A stretch of 64,000 nt of DNA, taken from assembly GCA_964563505.1 (NCBI GenBank), contig CAZLXW010000001.1:49846-113845 (forward strand), written 5' to 3'. The translations under genes and the position numbers were made by a program. Origin of the DNA: UBA1351 sp964563505 (lineage in GTDB: Bacteria > Bacillota > Clostridia > Lachnospirales > Vallitaleaceae). The notes below the pieces were generated by a model. That model did no database searches. It was given only the letters and a program-made list of their open reading frames with translations, and was not told the origin of the DNA. Of the stretch, positions 18,621-26,574 are shown one piece after another. Positions within the stretch are counted from its first letter, which is position 1, and each line of letters opens with the position of its first letter.

Positions 18621-19256
18621 TTATAGTTCCTTTCCATATCCTCTAGACACCATTGATTGATATAATTCTATGCCATGCTCATGTAGTCGTTGAAACAGTC
18701 GCGCTCCAAGATATCCTAATGATATATATGTTCTGTAAAGACCACTATATCCTAATCTGGATTTTTGCGCCTGAGAGATCTTATTAAGGATGTCATATCC
18801 AATAAAAATCATTGGATATGACAATCGCATAATATCGATAACGACTTGGGGCACTTTAAACTGCTCAAACGTTCTTAATATTTGTGATAAGGGTGCTGTT
18901 GCTAAAAATGAAACCACAACAATCATACTCATCATTGCATTAAATCCTGTACGTAATCCTAGCATTAATCCAGGGAGAGTAAAATAAACATGGGCACCTA
19001 GTTTTATTTCAAATGCAAAAGACAGAATGTTCATAAAAATAAAACCACTGGGTATCATTAAAAATTTTGCAATCTCTTTTAAATCCGTCTCTCCGATTTT
19101 TCGAAGAATGATTAAGAGCATGAGTCCGATGAATCCGTTTAACAAACTATTTCTTCCTATTAATATGACCATCAAAAATATCACCATGAAAATCATTTTG
19201 TATCTTCCATCAATATTTTTTAATTGTGAATGATGGGCAATATGGTCTAATCGCAT
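18621..19256 (-). CDS. cbiQ: Cobalt ECF transporter transmembrane subunit
   Basis: A 211-residue CbiQ protein, the T component linking CbiMN to CbiO. It has four or five hydrophobic spans in the first 130 residues and the coupling-helix motifs near the C-terminus: SQAQKSRLGYSG and LGARLFQRLHEHGIELYQSMVSRGYG, matching the two A-R-G-type motifs that contact the ATPase. Its start overlaps cbiN by 10 bp. The gene contains a perfect 13 bp inverted repeat at 18791-18823. Confidence 0.92.
   Translation of the reverse strand: MRLDHIAHHSQLKNIDGRYKMIFMVIFLMVILIGRNSLLNGFIGLMLLIILRKIGETDLKEIAKFLMIPSGFIFMNILSFAFEIKLGAHVYFTLPGLMLGLRTGFNAMMSMIVVVSFLATAPLSQILRTFEQFKVPQVVIDIMRLSYPMIFIGYDILNKISQAQKSRLGYSGLYRTYISLGYLGARLFQRLHEHGIELYQSMVSRGYGKEL
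18791..18823 (-). repeat. Perfect 13-bp inverted repeat inside cbiQ
   Basis: TGTCATATCCAAT and its exact reverse complement are separated by seven bases. It lies inside the cbiQ coding region (around the codons for YPMIFIGYDI) and would form a strong hairpin in the mRNA. No T-run follows, so it is not an ordinary terminator. Confidence 0.7.
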
Positions 19257-19531
19257 TTTCTCTGTCGTCCTCGATAATAACCGATAAAGTATGTGATAAC
19301 ACCTGCGCCAAAAGCTGCCTGTAAGCTAAACAACAAACTTTCAATTTCACCACTTGGTGGTTCAAAAATACTATTTATCCAAGGTACATAATCCGGATAT
19401 TCAGCCATTATGGCTTCCTCCGCTAACCCATCAGCACCTTCAAAAGCACTACCAGATCTCAAATATAAAGGTGAAACTACAAGTAAAATCAAAAGAATTA
19501 AAAGAATAATTGTTGACGTCTTATTCATCAT
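19247..19531 (-). CDS. cbiN: Cobalt ECF transporter auxiliary subunit
   Basis: A 94-residue protein with two membrane spans, one at residues 5-24 and one near 70-88, and a short outside loop with FEGADGLAEEAI, the typical CbiN pattern. CbiN helps load cobalt into CbiM. AAGGAGGAAACATT precedes the ATG and the start overlaps the cbiM stop by 4 bp. Confidence 0.92.
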   Translation of the reverse strand: MMNKTSTIILLILLILLVVSPLYLRSGSAFEGADGLAEEAIMAEYPDYVPWINSIFEPPSGEIESLLFSLQAAFGAGVITYFIGYYRGRQRKCD

Positions 19532-20277
19532 AATGTTTCCTCCTTGAGTCCATGGTTTCTAGAAGCAAATAGATTTTTGGGCAGATACTTTTCAATTGTA
19601 TTATAAATCAGCACCGTTAAAATCCCCTCTGAAAGGGCTAGTGGTATTTGCGTTATTGCAAAAATACTCAGATACTCAATTAAAGCACCCATAACACCTG
19701 TTTCCAGACTTGGCCAAGCCAAAGCTAGCTGAATCGCCGTAACACAATATGTTGCTAGATTTCCCAACATAGCCGCCATAAATATGGCAACTGCTTTTTT
19801 TCCATTAAGTCTCATAGTTAAATGATATACCGCGATAGCCACAAAGGGACCAACAATCGCCATTGAAAACGTATTGGCACCTAATGTAGATAATCCACCA
19901 TGGGCCAATAAGATTGCCTGAAATAAAAGAACAATCACACCAATGATACTCATGGCCCAAGGTCCTAAAAGTATTGCACCCAATCCTACACCTGTCGGAT
20001 GGGAACAACTTCCTGTCAAAGAAGGTATCTTTAAGGCTGACAGCATAAAGACATATGCTGTTGCCATGGCAATCAGCACTATATTCTCTCCATTTTGGCG
20101 GACAAGCTCTCGAATATGTTTGATGCCGACTAGCAGAAAAGGCAGAGTAATAACTGCCCACAGCAATGCCCATCCCGGTGATAAATAGCCTTCCATAATA
20201 TGCATTGCAAAAGCCGGTTGCGGGGTTACAAGTAATATCCATACGACTGAAAAAATAATTTTGTTTCCTTGTTTCAT
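19528..20277 (-). CDS. cbiM: Cobalt ECF transporter substrate-binding subunit
   Basis: About 249 residues. CbiM is the S component that binds Co2+. A signal peptide ends in QPAFA, and the mature N-terminus begins MHIMEGYLSP, whose Met-His pair forms the metal site in this family. Further motifs are SLTGSCSHPTGVGLGAILLGP near residue 80 and LGANTFSMAIVGPFVA. I chose the ATG at 20277, with AAGGAGGATGACT upstream, over the longest frame at 20325. It is the first gene after the cobalamin riboswitch. Confidence 0.95.
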   Translation of the reverse strand: MKQGNKIIFSVVWILLVTPQPAFAMHIMEGYLSPGWALLWAVITLPFLLVGIKHIRELVRQNGENIVLIAMATAYVFMLSALKIPSLTGSCSHPTGVGLGAILLGPWAMSIIGVIVLLFQAILLAHGGLSTLGANTFSMAIVGPFVAIAVYHLTMRLNGKKAVAIFMAAMLGNLATYCVTAIQLALAWPSLETGVMGALIEYLSIFAITQIPLALSEGILTVLIYNTIEKYLPKNLFASRNHGLKEETL

Positions 20278-20345
20278 AGTCATCCTCCTTGAAATAATTA
20301 CTCTCAAGTGAGAAAAATTCGACAAAATTTCCTATAGTTGCGCAT

Positions 20346-20375
20346 AAAAAAACTGACGCTATGTAAAAACGTCAG
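20346..20375 (-). terminator. Terminator of the cobalamin riboswitch
   Basis: On the minus strand CTGACG pairs with CGTCAG over an 11-base loop, followed by seven T residues. It lies between the aptamer and cbiM, about 70 bp before the cbiM start. This is the expression platform expected of a transcriptional B12 riboswitch: folded when ligand is bound, ending transcription before the operon. Confidence 0.8.
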
Positions 20376-20424
20376 ACTTATCTCTAAAGAAAATAATGTC
20401 ACGTTCTCCATCGCTCGTAGAGGT

Positions 20425-20566
20425 TTAGTGTAATCATACAGGCAAGTATTCTGACTCTGGTTCATCAGACAATGCGCCTTCCCGAGTTACCAGTGGCATC
20501 ATGCATTGTCCTCCCCATTACAGCGGCGGGACCGTAGAGGATTTTCACCTCTTTCCAGTTTAATCA
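20425..20566 (-). promoter_or_regulatory. Cobalamin riboswitch aptamer
   Basis: The minus strand shows the conserved parts of the cobalamin aptamer in order: GGTGAAAATCC, a CGCCGCTGTAATGG segment, GCCACTG then GGGAAGGC, and the B12 box CCAGAGTCAGAATACTTGCC. It sits in the leader of the 19-gene cobalamin operon, directly upstream of cbiM and a T-tailed hairpin. Binding of a cobalamin should cut expression of the operon. Boundaries are approximate because the P1 closing stem is not obvious by eye. Confidence 0.93.
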
Positions 20567-20586
20567 ATTCAAGTATCTTGAATTGA
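20564..20586 (-). repeat. Hairpin at the 5' end of the cobalamin leader
   Basis: TCAATTCAAG and its exact reverse complement CTTGAATTGA surround three bases. It would fold at about +12 to +34 of the transcript from the promoter at 20604-20632, just ahead of the aptamer. It may stabilise the 5' end or serve as part of the P1 region. Confidence 0.6.
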
Positions 20587-20603
20587 ACCATGTATTTAAT
20601 GTT

Positions 20604-20632
20604 ATTCTAGCATTCATGTTGACTTACGTCAA
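20604..20632 (-). promoter_or_regulatory. Promoter of the cobalamin operon
   Basis: Minus-strand TTGACG and TAGAAT are separated by 17 bp (-35 at 20627-20632, -10 at 20604-20609). The -35 lies within the 6-bp inverted repeat GTTGAC-N4-GTCAAC and overlaps the stop codon of the upstream methyltransferase gene. The predicted start of transcription is near 20597, just before the riboswitch leader. Confidence 0.75.
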
Positions 20633-21282
20633 CTGAATCTATGTTTCATTGTTACATATCGTACATCATTTGTATATACTATTTTGAATCCTGTTTCTTT
20701 TGCAATAAATTCCATTGTTCTCTTTGTAAAAAAAGAAATATGACTTCTGTCACGCATATAGTGCCAATTAATAAAGTCCCCGCTTGCTTGGGGATGAAAC
20801 TGTGTCATTATAGCCAAGACGCCATCCGGTTTAAGTAGTGACTTAAAAAGTTTAAAGTACTCGATAGGATTTCTTAAATGTTCAACCACTTCTGTTGACG
20901 TGATTAAATCATATTGTTTTCCTTGATAGACCGGATTGGGCGAATAAAACTTATCATAGATATCCATACTATAGCCATATTCACCTTCCAAGATTTGTGC
21001 CAAGACCGGAGATGGTCCACTCCCAAAATCTAAGCCTTCTCTTCCTTTCGGCCCATAATCAACAATTGCACTGTCAATAAAGGTCTTAAAATAGTCAACA
21101 TATCTTGGATCGTCAATGGAATTATTATGTCCTTCATAGATTTTCAATTCTGCCTCTTTAGATATAATATGTTCTTGAGCTTTAAAAATATAATCACAAG
21201 ATTGGCACCAATAATAATCAGCAATTTTGGGGTGTCGAAGTAACTGTGTTTCTCCACCACATAACAAACAACTTGGACTCAT
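20629..21282 (-). CDS. Class I SAM methyltransferase with zinc ribbon
   Basis: About 217 residues. The N-terminus has a CxxC...CxxC zinc-ribbon pattern (CLLC and CQSC, about 22 residues apart). The core is a type 11-like SAM methyltransferase: GLDFGSGPSPVLAQIL near residue 85 (glycine-rich motif I), LITSTEVVEHLRNPIEYF near 125 and LKPDGVLAIMTQFH. The substrate is unknown. I chose the ATG at 21282 because AAAGGAAG precedes it; the longer start at 21297 has no site. It directly follows the HelD-like gene on the same strand and may be co-transcribed. Confidence 0.8.
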   Translation of the reverse strand: MSPSCLLCGGETQLLRHPKIADYYWCQSCDYIFKAQEHIISKEAELKIYEGHNNSIDDPRYVDYFKTFIDSAIVDYGPKGREGLDFGSGPSPVLAQILEGEYGYSMDIYDKFYSPNPVYQGKQYDLITSTEVVEHLRNPIEYFKLFKSLLKPDGVLAIMTQFHPQASGDFINWHYMRDRSHISFFTKRTMEFIAKETGFKIVYTNDVRYVTMKHRFS

Positions 21283-21297
21283 TTTTCTTCCTTTCAT

Positions 21298-23574
21298 TTA
21301 TGCATAGTAAGCAATTGAATCTTTTTTATATATAATCGATAATCGATGCATGGCTCGCGTCATAGCCACATAAAACAATTTAACATCAAGAGAATCTTTG
21401 TCATAATATTCCTCTAATGTTGTTATGATGACCGCATCAAATTCTAAGCCTTTTGCCAAATGGGCAGGTATAATCAGAATACGGTGATTAAAATGTTTTG
21501 ATTTTTCATCGATTAAGGCCATATCTAAGGATTGATCAAGCTTGCGTAAATGTTTATAGATGCTTTTTGCTTCTTCTTGCGACTTTGCAATAACAGCCAT
21601 GGTTGTATAACCTTCTTGCGTCCATTCGGAAATCTCTGCTTCAATCTTTTTAACCACTTCCGCATTGGATTTAAAGTCAATAATCTCCGGTTCTTTTCCA
21701 TGACGTACCACCGGTTTTGCTTTGAGCAGGTAATCTAAATTCGCGTAATCAATCACTGTATTGGCTGCTTCCATAATCTCAACCGTTGTACGATAGCTTT
21801 GCTGTAAGGGTAGATATGTCACTTTGGGTTTAAAGATTTGATGTTGTATATAATCCCAGTTCTCAATCGAACGATACATATGGATCCCTTGAGCTAAATC
21901 ACCTAAAATCGTAAATCGTTCAGTATCTAACATTTGGCGTAGTACATAAAATTGAAAAGCACTTAAGTCTTGGGCTTCATCAATAACCACCATTTTTATA
22001 TCCAAATTATTCTTCAAACCGAATAAACGCTCTTTTAAATATGCCAGAGGTGCTAAGTCCTCAACTTCATATTTTTTCTCTATATGATGCTGCTTTTCTT
22101 GTTGTGCAATATATTTGGCTAATTCGACAGAAAAATCCACCTCTGCAAAAACACCAATATTTTCTAATAATTCATGGTAAAACGCGAATAAATCTTTTTG
22201 ATAAAAGGTCGCCATATATTTTTTTACGACCGTTTTTGACATCTTTTGCAATTGATCTAATCGCAACTCACGTTCATCCATCAGTGCAACTAATTTTTGC
22301 CGGCGCTCTTCTGTCTCCGCTTCCCTATCACGTATACGGTCAATTTTTTTTGAATAGGTCGCTTCGATCCTTTTTAATATCTCTTTGCTCTTGTTTCGGA
22401 CATATGTTGTTAAATATTTTTTTATACTTTCTACCCGTTTATATAAAGGTAGATAACCGTATAACTCTTGATATAATGTTTCGATTTCACTTTTTTCCAG
22501 CAAACAAAACTCATCCAAAAACAGACCTTTTTGCGGCAAGATTTGTTGTTCAATATCATCCACATATCGATCTAGAAGCTCTTTCATTTTCATAGAATTC
22601 TTAAAGGAAGCCGCTTGACTAATCAAGTGCTTTTCTCCATCTGAAACAGCACCTTCATGAGAATGAATTAGGGTATTTAGCTTTTCATTGGAATCAGTAA
22701 GTTTGACCTTTTTGCCGATAATTTCATACATTAAATCAATATATGTTGTCTGTACAACCTTATCCGCGCCTAGTTCCGGAAGGACACTGGAAATATAGTC
22801 TAAGAACAGTGTGCTCGGTGCAATAATCATGAATTGTTCCGGATAAAATGTCTCCGCATATGTATAGATTAAATAGGCAATGCGATGTAAGGCAATCGTT
22901 GTTTTTCCACTTCCTGCAACACCTTGCACAATAAGTGGTTTATCAATGTCTGCCCGAATAATACGATTTTGTTCCGCTTGAATTGTCGAGACAATATCTT
23001 TTAACTTTTCACCGGCATGTTGGTCTAAGGATGCCTGTAAAAAGGTATCTGATGTAGAGATATCAACATCCATATACTCAAGTAATTGCCCATCTTCGAT
23101 CGTATACTGACGTTTTTTTAATAACTCAATCGTATGTTCAGCATCGGCCGCTTCATATTTGGCTTGTCCTAATCGACCATCATAATACACGCTAGCAATC
23201 GGCGCCCGCCAGTCAATGACCATGGGTGTCTCCATAGAAGGGTCGAACAAAGAAACTTTTCCAATATAAAGTTCTTCAACATGGTCCTTATTCTCTTGTA
23301 TGATATCCATTCGTGCAAAATAGGGCTTTTTGCGTGAATGCAATAGTAAGTCAAAGTTTTTTTCTAAGGCATCTAATAATTTTGAATTCAGCATAATATT
23401 TGAGTAACTTAAACTACTATCAAGATAGTCTAAGTTAATATAGGCATCTTTGATACTTTCTTTAAACTTTATACGATTTTCCATAACTGTGGCAATCGTT
23501 GCCTCTAAATAGGATTTTGTTTCATCTAATCGTTGAATTTCTTTCGTATAATCTGCGTGCTTTTCAATTGACAT
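21298..23574 (-). CDS. helD: HelD-type superfamily 1 helicase-like protein
   Basis: About 758 residues. HelD proteins use ATP to pry stalled RNA polymerase from DNA and recycle it. The first 200 residues form the long coiled-coil and insertion arm, with the family segment MVIDWRAPIASVYYDG. Walker A VQGVAGSGKTTIALHR is at about 216-231, Walker B MVVIDEAQDLSAFQFYVL lies in the second half, then LQQSYRTTVEI and FYVAMTRAMHRLSI (motif VI). The start at 23574 has AAAGGAATC upstream. Length fits HelD. Related actinobacterial HelR proteins are linked to rifampicin tolerance; that role is not shown here. Confidence 0.88.
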   Translation of the reverse strand: MSIEKHADYTKEIQRLDETKSYLEATIATVMENRIKFKESIKDAYINLDYLDSSLSYSNIMLNSKLLDALEKNFDLLLHSRKKPYFARMDIIQENKDHVEELYIGKVSLFDPSMETPMVIDWRAPIASVYYDGRLGQAKYEAADAEHTIELLKKRQYTIEDGQLLEYMDVDISTSDTFLQASLDQHAGEKLKDIVSTIQAEQNRIIRADIDKPLIVQGVAGSGKTTIALHRIAYLIYTYAETFYPEQFMIIAPSTLFLDYISSVLPELGADKVVQTTYIDLMYEIIGKKVKLTDSNEKLNTLIHSHEGAVSDGEKHLISQAASFKNSMKMKELLDRYVDDIEQQILPQKGLFLDEFCLLEKSEIETLYQELYGYLPLYKRVESIKKYLTTYVRNKSKEILKRIEATYSKKIDRIRDREAETEERRQKLVALMDERELRLDQLQKMSKTVVKKYMATFYQKDLFAFYHELLENIGVFAEVDFSVELAKYIAQQEKQHHIEKKYEVEDLAPLAYLKERLFGLKNNLDIKMVVIDEAQDLSAFQFYVLRQMLDTERFTILGDLAQGIHMYRSIENWDYIQHQIFKPKVTYLPLQQSYRTTVEIMEAANTVIDYANLDYLLKAKPVVRHGKEPEIIDFKSNAEVVKKIEAEISEWTQEGYTTMAVIAKSQEEAKSIYKHLRKLDQSLDMALIDEKSKHFNHRILIIPAHLAKGLEFDAVIITTLEEYYDKDSLDVKLFYVAMTRAMHRLSIIYKKDSIAYYA

Positions 23575-23646
23575 TCTATGATTCCTTTCCAACGTGGTTC
23601 TGTTTAACGTCACTCATTATAACACGCTTTTGTCTTATTGGAAAAT

Positions 23647-24384
23647 TTATTCTGATTCGACTCGACTGGATGGTCGACTAATAACCCTTGCAAGATTTGT
23701 GACGCCATGCAAGAAAAAAACAGACGCAATCAGGTAATAGGTATATCTAGGTTGTATCAAAATCAATATACCTACACCAATATAGATTAATGAAATGAAT
23801 ATCAAACTAATTTTTTCTGTTTTACTCATGGTATTTGTCACTTTATCCATACGTTGAACAAAATGTGTATGATCTACAAGGGAATTAAACAAAGGTGTAT
23901 GGTACTCTTTCTTGAAGACATTTTTTTTGACTTCTCTCCAAAATGATGGAAAAAAAACAATATTTAGAAAAAGGATGCCTAAAAAAATACTCAAAAAGTA
24001 TGTCAAACTCGAATAATAATTCCCCCATGTTAAAAGTAATCCAATCTCGTCCATAAAAAGACCAAGCCCAAAACCATAAAGCACTGCAATCTTCTTACGG
24101 TGGATTCGCTTTGATTCCATCATGGAAAGCCATCCTGCAATTGCAATTAAAAGAATACCAAAATAAAAATGATGAATGTGATGTCCGAATAAGATAATGT
24201 TTCTTCCTATATAAATGTTAACGGGTTCAAACATATCTCCATATTTGATGGCATCCGCATATTCATTTTTTGCTGAACCGGCTATAATGACGAGCAGACG
24301 AATTCCAATTAAGGAAAACAAATATGATATTGTTATAATAAATGGGATGCTTTGCATTTTCTTATTTTCTCTGATATTAATCAC
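23647..24384 (-). CDS. Unknown integral membrane protein
   Basis: A 245-residue protein with about six hydrophobic spans and charged linkers. Between the second and fourth spans it has a conserved-looking histidine cluster GHHIHHFYFGILL followed by GFGLGLFMDEIGLLLTWGNY. The H-x-H-H-x-x-x-G and glycine-rich D-E pairs look like a possible metal or active site. I do not recognise the family. The longest frame starts at a GTG at 24384 with little ribosome-site support; an ATG nine codons later is possible. It is divergent from the GT2 glycosyltransferase gene. Confidence 0.6.
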   Translation of the reverse strand: MINIRENKKMQSIPFIITISYLFSLIGIRLLVIIAGSAKNEYADAIKYGDMFEPVNIYIGRNIILFGHHIHHFYFGILLIAIAGWLSMMESKRIHRKKIAVLYGFGLGLFMDEIGLLLTWGNYYSSLTYFLSIFLGILFLNIVFFPSFWREVKKNVFKKEYHTPLFNSLVDHTHFVQRMDKVTNTMSKTEKISLIFISLIYIGVGILILIQPRYTYYLIASVFFLHGVTNLARVISRPSSRVESE

Positions 24385-24543
24385 TCCAAATCATGTCAGC
24401 AAATATATACCTATAATAAGTATAACATATTCATCAATGTACTTTTTTACAAAAACTTTACATTTTACTGAAAGATTTATTGATTTTCCTTGATAGTATT
24501 AAAACAACAGATTATAGAATTTAGGAAGAGAAGGAGTGATATT

Positions 24544-25815
24544 ATGTTACTAATCATACATAAATTGTTATTTATCATGCAGATCATCGTTTTTATCTAT
24601 GGTATGTATTTATTGACATTAGCATTATTTGGTATTCGTACACGCATGACCGAAACATCCCACGCGCCTAAAAACCGTTTTTCCATATTGATTCCGGCAC
24701 ATAACGAAGAAGCCGTTATTCATAAACTAGTTCAAAATTTAAAGCAGCAAAAATACCCTAAACATCTTTATGATATTTTTGTTATTGCTGATAACTGCTC
24801 TGATAACACAGCACAGATTGCTCGCAAAAATAGTGCACGTGTTTTAGAACGATTTAATGACGTTCGTAAAGGAAAAGGTTATGCGCTTGAATGGGCTTTA
24901 CGTCAATTAAATTTATCCAAAGGCCACTCTCATAAAAATCGGGATTATGATGCGGTTGTTATTATTGACGCTGATAACCTTGTGTCTGATAATTTTCTAG
25001 ATATCATGAATAATCGATTAATCAACGGTGAGAATGTTATTCAATCATATATTGATTCCAAAAATCCTAGTGATACATGGGTCACCGCTGCTTTTAGCAT
25101 TATGTTTTGGCTTAACAACCGTTTTACCTTGATGTCCCGTTATAACACAGGATTTTCTGCATTGTTAGCAGGGACAGGCATGTGCATATCTGCCGATGTA
25201 TTACGGGAAATCGGTTGGGCTACGTCTACATTAACCGAAGATCTTGAGTATTCTACTAAAGCACTTTTGCACAACTATCGGACAACTTATGCCCATGATG
25301 CACGTATCTATGATGAAAAACCTTTAAACTTTTTTACTTCTTGTCGTCAACGGTTGCGCTGGGCAAGAGGACAGATTGATGTTGCGATTAAATACTTGCC
25401 GAAAATGTTATTTCAAGGTATAAAAGAAATGAGCATCGTAAAAATCGAAAGTGCTCTTAGATTATGTCAACTTTTTATTATTGTTTTTGCAGGGATAATA
25501 TTAGTAACAAGCTTAGTTCAGCCGCAATGGGTTGCTATTACTTCTATCTATTTACATATGCAATCCCATATACCCTTTTTAGGTTTTACACTTCCCTATA
25601 TGCCATACATCGTACCTATTATTTTACTTTCACTCGATCATCCACCTTTAAAACCTTTTAGATACTTACTCTTATTCCCTATTTTTGCCTATAGTTGGTA
25701 TATCATATATTTCTATGCACTATTTACCTACAAAAACAATTCATGGATGCCAACAAAACATACACGTGACTTAGATTTAAATCATGTAAAATCGGAGTTT
25801 TATGGACAAGGCTAA
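24544..25815 (+). CDS. Processive membrane glycosyltransferase, GT2 family
   Basis: About 423 residues. An N-terminal membrane span (residues 5-30) is followed by a GT-A domain with the GT2 motifs FSILIPAHNEEAV, IADNCSDNTA, the metal-binding DAD at 142-144, TLTEDLEYS, and Q-x-x-R-W at 269-273. Two or three further spans end the protein. The Q-x-x-R-W motif marks enzymes that build a beta-linked polysaccharide while exporting it, such as cellulose or poly-N-acetylglucosamine synthases; product unknown. GGAG precedes the ATG at 24544, so the longer TTG start was set aside. It lies directly upstream of a two-component pair on the same strand. Confidence 0.85.
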   Translation: MLLIIHKLLFIMQIIVFIYGMYLLTLALFGIRTRMTETSHAPKNRFSILIPAHNEEAVIHKLVQNLKQQKYPKHLYDIFVIADNCSDNTAQIARKNSARVLERFNDVRKGKGYALEWALRQLNLSKGHSHKNRDYDAVVIIDADNLVSDNFLDIMNNRLINGENVIQSYIDSKNPSDTWVTAAFSIMFWLNNRFTLMSRYNTGFSALLAGTGMCISADVLREIGWATSTLTEDLEYSTKALLHNYRTTYAHDARIYDEKPLNFFTSCRQRLRWARGQIDVAIKYLPKMLFQGIKEMSIVKIESALRLCQLFIIVFAGIILVTSLVQPQWVAITSIYLHMQSHIPFLGFTLPYMPYIVPIILLSLDHPPLKPFRYLLLFPIFAYSWYIIYFYALFTYKNNSWMPTKHTRDLDLNHVKSEFYGQG

Positions 25816-25869
25816 GATTCAATGATAAACTTATTTATATATAACCTTACTGCAAAATAGGAGTTTATT

Positions 25870-26574
25870 ATGCCGAAAAACTTATTAATTATAGAAGATG
25901 ATTTACATGTTGTTGAATTATTAAAAGCATGTCTTATTCCGGAAGGTTTTAATATACATGTTGAGACCAACGGATTAGACGGCTTAAATCATGCATTAAC
26001 AACACGGTATGATTTAATTATTCTTGACATTATGCTTCCTGACAAGAACGGATGGGATATATGCCGTCAGCTTACCGGTGGCAATAAGACTTGGACGCCA
26101 ATACTTATGTTAACCGCCAAAGAAAGCGAAAATGATCGAATACTCGGTTTAGAAATGGGCGCTGATGATTATGTAACAAAACCTTTTAGTCCCCGGGAAT
26201 TAGTCGCAAGAATCAATGCCATTTTCCGTCGCATCGAACAAGAATCTTCACATGAAACCGATCCTTCTACTATCGTAACCATCGATGATTTGACATTGGA
26301 CGCCAATCGCTTTACCGTCATGTTAAAAGATCAACCCATCATTTTGACTCCAAAGGAATTCGACTTGCTCTATTATATGATTCAACACAAGGGTCAAGTC
26401 TTTAGCCGGGAGCAACTTTTACGTCAAATTTGGAATTATGAATTATATAGTTCGACACGCACTGTTGATGAGCACATCAAAAATTTACGCAAAAAATTAG
26501 CTGAATATGATTCCGAAACGAAATACCTTCATACTGTTTGGGGAGTCGGATATAAATTCGAGGTGACAATGTAA
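25870..26574 (+). CDS. OmpR-family response regulator
   Basis: A 234-residue response regulator. The receiver domain has the acidic pocket ED-D (residues 9-11), phospho-acceptor D53 in IILDIMLPD, and conserved K near 103 in DYVTKPFSPREL. The C-terminal winged helix carries ILTPKEFDLLYYMIQHKGQVFSREQLL and TRTVDEHIKNLRKKL. The next gene, a histidine kinase, starts immediately at 26575, so the two form a pair. Target genes cannot be read from sequence; the upstream glycosyltransferase is a candidate. Confidence 0.94.
   Translation: MPKNLLIIEDDLHVVELLKACLIPEGFNIHVETNGLDGLNHALTTRYDLIILDIMLPDKNGWDICRQLTGGNKTWTPILMLTAKESENDRILGLEMGADDYVTKPFSPRELVARINAIFRRIEQESSHETDPSTIVTIDDLTLDANRFTVMLKDQPIILTPKEFDLLYYMIQHKGQVFSREQLLRQIWNYELYSSTRTVDEHIKNLRKKLAEYDSETKYLHTVWGVGYKFEVTM

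Noticed and set aside
19805..20242. 145-codon open frame overlapping cbiM
   Set aside because: It is on the same strand as cbiM in another frame, and cbiM has a full set of family motifs.
22041..22595. 184-codon open frame opposite the HelD-type gene
   Set aside because: It is antisense to a well-supported helicase-like gene, has no ribosome site and a biased composition typical of a shadow frame.
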